A DNA stretch of 64,000 nt from contig NC_034410.1 of assembly GCF_002078875.1 (NCBI RefSeq), positions 39,308,797-39,372,796 on the forward strand. Reading direction: 5' to 3'. Below are positions 62,618-64,000 of this stretch, piece after piece. Made by a program: the position numbers and the translations under genes. Numbering within the stretch: position 1 is the first letter of the stretch; each line of letters begins with the position of its first letter. Source of the stretch: Numida meleagris. Lineage: Eukaryota; Chordata; Aves; Galliformes; Numididae. The notes below the pieces were generated by a model. It had not been told where the DNA came from, did not search any database, and worked only from the letters and a program-made list of their open reading frames with translations.

Positions 62618-63890
62618 TCAGAATCATAGAGTAGTTTAGGTTGGAAGAGACCTTAAAGATCATCTAGTTACAATCCTCAGCCTTGGGCAGGGTTGCCACC
62701 AAGTAGATCAGGCTGCCCAGAGCTCCATCTAACCTGACCTTGAATGCCTCCAGGGATGGGGCATCCATATCCAGCACCTCAACACGCTCTGAGTAAAGAA
62801 TTTCCACCTAACATCTAACCTAAATCTCCTTTCTTTTAGTTTAAAGACATTTTTCTGTGTCTTATCACTAACAGGCCATGTAAAAAGCTGGTATCTCTCC
62901 TGTGTATAAGCTTCTCTCTGGTACTGAAAGGCCACAATGAGGCCTCCCCAGAGCCTTCTCTTCTCCATGCAGAACAAGGCCTGCTCCCTTAGCTGTTCTT
63001 CATTGGAGAGATGCTCTAGCCCTCTGATCATCATGTCTTTCTTCTGGACCTGCCCCAACAGCTGTACAAGTTTGTTGTGCTGGAGGCACCAGACTTGAAC
63101 GCAGTACTCCAGATGGTGCCTCACGAGGGCAGAGTAGAAGTGGTTCAAACACCTCCCTTGCCCTGCTGGCCACTCCTCTTTTGGCGCAGCCAAGGGTACA
63201 GTTGGCCTTCCAGGCTGCAAGAGCATACTGCTGGCTCATGTCCAGCTTTTCACCTACCAGGAACCCCAAGCCTTTCTCCACAGGGCTGCGCTCAAGGAGT
63301 TCATCTCTGAGTCTGTACATATACTTCAAATTGCCACAACCTGAATGCAACACCTTGCACTTGGTAATGTTGAACCTCGTTAGGTTACTATGAGCCCACT
63401 TTTCAAGCCTGTCCAGGTCCCTTTGGATCTCTTCCTTCTGTTGTATCAACTGCACCACTCAGCTTGGTGTCATCAGCAAACTTGCTGAGGCTGCACTTGA
63501 CCTCACTGTCTATGTTATTGATAAAGATGCTGAACAGCACCAGTCCCAGGACTGACCTCTGGGGGACACCCACTTATGACTGGCCTCCACCTGGACATAG
63601 AACCATTGACTACAGCCCTCTGGCTGCCACCATGCAACCAATTCTTTATCCACTTAATAGCCCAGCCTTCAAATCCATCTCTCTCCAATTTAGAGATAGG
63701 GATGTGGTGCGGGACCATGTCAAAGGCCTTGAACATGTCCAGGTAGAAAACATCAGAAAACATGAGTTGTTTTACTGATTCCGTCACTCCACTGTAGAAG
63801 GCCACCAGATTTGTCAGGCATGATGTGCCCTTGGTGAAGCCATACTGGCTGCCTTGCATCACCTCCTCTTCTTGAATGTGCCTTAATCGT
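62618..63890 (-). mobile_element. CR1 LINE, about 1.27 kb, interrupted by a second CR1
   Basis: The 3' tail is at 62618 (AATCATAGAGTAGTTTAGG), a subfamily differing from the copies at 15.2 and 49.4 kb in its tail sequence ('ggttggaagagacctt'+'aaagatcatctagtt'). The element covers the ORF2 C-terminus and part of the reverse transcriptase, then stops at 63890 exactly where the tail of another CR1 begins. Confidence 0.93.
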
Positions 63891-63898
63891 AGAATCAT
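62729..63898 (-). pseudogene. CR1 reverse-transcriptase remnant with frameshifts
   Basis: Three minus-strand frames: 63898-63515 carries [19 protein letters not shown], then [13 protein letters not shown] (motif A region) and [17 protein letters not shown]; 63458-63000 carries [13 protein letters not shown] and [11 protein letters not shown]; 63226-62729 carries [17 protein letters not shown] and the C-terminus. The block that would hold the catalytic DD motif is lost between the first two frames. It is dead. Confidence 0.88.
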
Positions 63899-64000
63899 AG
63901 AATTAGCTAGGTTGGAAGAGACCTACAAGATCATGCAGTCCAACCATCCACCTACCACCAATAGCCCCACTAAACAGAACATCTAAACGTTTCTCAAACA
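63891..64000 (-). mobile_element. CR1 LINE 3' end, cut by the window edge
   Basis: Begins with AGAATCATAGAATTAGCTAG and runs through 'ttggaagagacctacaagat'+'catgcagtccaaccatccac', the antisense CR1 tail and 3' untranslated region, to the last base of the window. Confidence 0.93.

Larger units (their letters stand above)
48301..64000 (+). other. RBMS3: RBMS3 intron downstream of the exon (partial, phase 0)
   Basis: It begins with a good GTAAGA donor directly after the AAG lysine codon. No sequence encoding the next expected peptide (QQEQDPTN) was found before the window end, so the intron is at least 15.7 kb. It contains the CR1 copies at 49.4, 57.2, 62.6 and 63.9 kb and otherwise featureless AT-rich DNA. 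Confidence 0.8.

Noticed and set aside
1..64000. A novel gene system, tRNA or rRNA genes
   Set aside because: None was seen on either strand; the window reads as ordinary repeat-bearing avian intron around one exon.

Overview
This window is nuclear DNA from a bird, most likely a galliform such as chicken. It contains at least eight CR1 LINE copies of several ages, two short mariner-type elements, worn MIR-like SINE relics, AT-rich intron-like sequence and one assembly gap inside a polypyrimidine satellite. I see no L1 or Alu, no prokaryotic gene organisation and no intact long gene. Nearly all long open reading frames are chance frames, repeat frames or dead CR1 reverse transcriptase.

The only host coding sequence I can support is one 92-bp internal exon at 48209-48300 (+). 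It encodes the end of the first RNA-recognition motif of an RBMS-family protein, and its residues fit RBMS3 best. A branch-point-like sequence and pyrimidine tract precede it and a GTAAGA donor follows it. Everything to the left is then the intron entering this exon (phase 1), and everything to the right is the next intron (phase 0). Neither intron is complete in the window.

Layout: 1-9.7 kb holds an internally deleted mariner element (105-643), one clear and one weak ancient CR1 fragment (3.3-4.2 kb) and MIR-like relics (4.8, 6.9 and 7.1 kb). 9.7-10.7 kb is a polypyrimidine tandem array interrupted by a 666-base gap of Ns. An old CR1 lies at 12.4-13.1 kb, a GC-rich block with a YY1-like site and a splice-donor-like sequence at 14.5-14.9 kb, and a younger CR1 at 15.2 kb. 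A possible LTR relic is at 18.8-19.1 kb, a CR1 at 23.4-24.3 kb, a MIR relic at 27.3 kb and a CR1 tail at 28.0 kb. The second mariner copy is at 34.2-34.7 kb, followed by a head-to-head pair of opposed CR1s at 35.2-36.9 kb. The RBMS3 exon lies at 48.2 kb, a 1.5-kb CR1 at 49.4-50.9 kb, an ancient amniote-type CR1 at 57.2-57.7 kb, and two abutting, probably nested CR1s run from 62.6 kb to the window end.

No gene system is encoded here. The points most worth a second look are the possible cryptic 5' exon at 14.8 kb, whose donor phase matches the RBMS3 acceptor, the inverted CR1 pairs (one within 1.6 kb, one flanking the exon), the shared deletion in the two mariner copies, and the gap-bearing polypyrimidine array. 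Family names for repeats come from recognition by eye, not from a database search.
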